From the NCBI GenBank assembly GCA_003221595.1, contig QHSM01000512.1, positions 1 to 5,734 on the forward strand: 5,734 nt of DNA, read 5' to 3'. Under the pieces are notes generated by a model that worked only from the letters and a program-made list of their open reading frames with translations, did not search any database and was not told where the DNA came from. The DNA is from Candidatus Rokuibacteriota bacterium (lineage in GTDB: Bacteria > Methylomirabilota > Methylomirabilia > Rokubacteriales > CSP1-6). The stretch's first letter is position 1, and every line of letters starts with the position of its first letter. Below are positions 5,687 through 5,734 of the stretch, piece by piece. Position numbers and translations under genes: made by a program.

Positions 5687-5734
5687 GTACGTGTATTTCT
5701 TGATGTCGCTCCGGCCGGGGGTTCTGGGAACGGG

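Noticed and set aside
1..5734. CRISPR array, insertion sequence, attachment site or phage/defence island
   Set aside because: No spaced direct repeats, transposase, integrase or terminal inverted repeats were seen on reading both strands. All sizeable ORFs are metabolic or signalling genes.

Overview
The window is a GC-rich, densely coded bacterial segment. It has one strongly GC-biased codon style throughout, very short gene gaps and three 3-4 bp gene overlaps. The mix of a CoxL-like molybdenum hydroxylase subunit, a formate-tetrahydrofolate ligase and a response regulator with a Cys-rich 'CSYCKK' tail would fit a soil or subsurface lineage such as Rokubacteria/Methylomirabilota or a deltaproteobacterium. 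That is an impression from gene content and base composition; no rRNA or other marker gene here settles it.

Layout. (1) 2-1966, plus: the C-terminal ~654 residues of a xanthine dehydrogenase/CO dehydrogenase-family molybdopterin-binding large subunit, cut by the left edge. (2) 1979-3601, plus: a complete 540-aa formate-tetrahydrofolate ligase (fhs), 12 bp downstream, whose Shine-Dalgarno overlaps the preceding stop codon. (3) 3602-3731: a 130-bp gap with a plausible extended -10 promoter, a hairpin leader and a strong GGAGG that points to a GTG start. (4) 3732-4109, plus: a stand-alone Hpt (histidine phosphotransfer) protein. (5) 4106-4741, plus: a response regulator with a coiled-coil linker and a four-cysteine C-terminal module. 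(6) 4738-4911, plus: a 57-aa ORF that reads as the last ~55 residues of a pirin-type bicupin. (7) 4908-5636, minus: a PHP-domain metal-dependent phosphoesterase with all expected metal ligands, convergent with the plus-strand genes, and with a promoter-like element at 5658-5686. The last ~50 bp are not confidently assigned. No stretch over 300 bp lacks a gene.

How the genes may work together. Genes 1 and 2 look co-transcribed and translationally coupled, linking a molybdenum hydroxylase of unknown substrate to folate-bound C1 chemistry. Genes 4, 5 and 6 form a second unit joined by ATGA start/stop overlaps. The Hpt protein and response regulator are the two downstream components of a phosphorelay, but no histidine kinase is in view. 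The PHP gene is transcribed separately.

The items most worth a second look are the Cys4 module on the response regulator, the isolated pirin C-terminal half-cupin coupled to it, and the internal deletion in the ligase. I found no CRISPR array, tRNA, rRNA, insertion sequence or clearly new multi-gene defence system.
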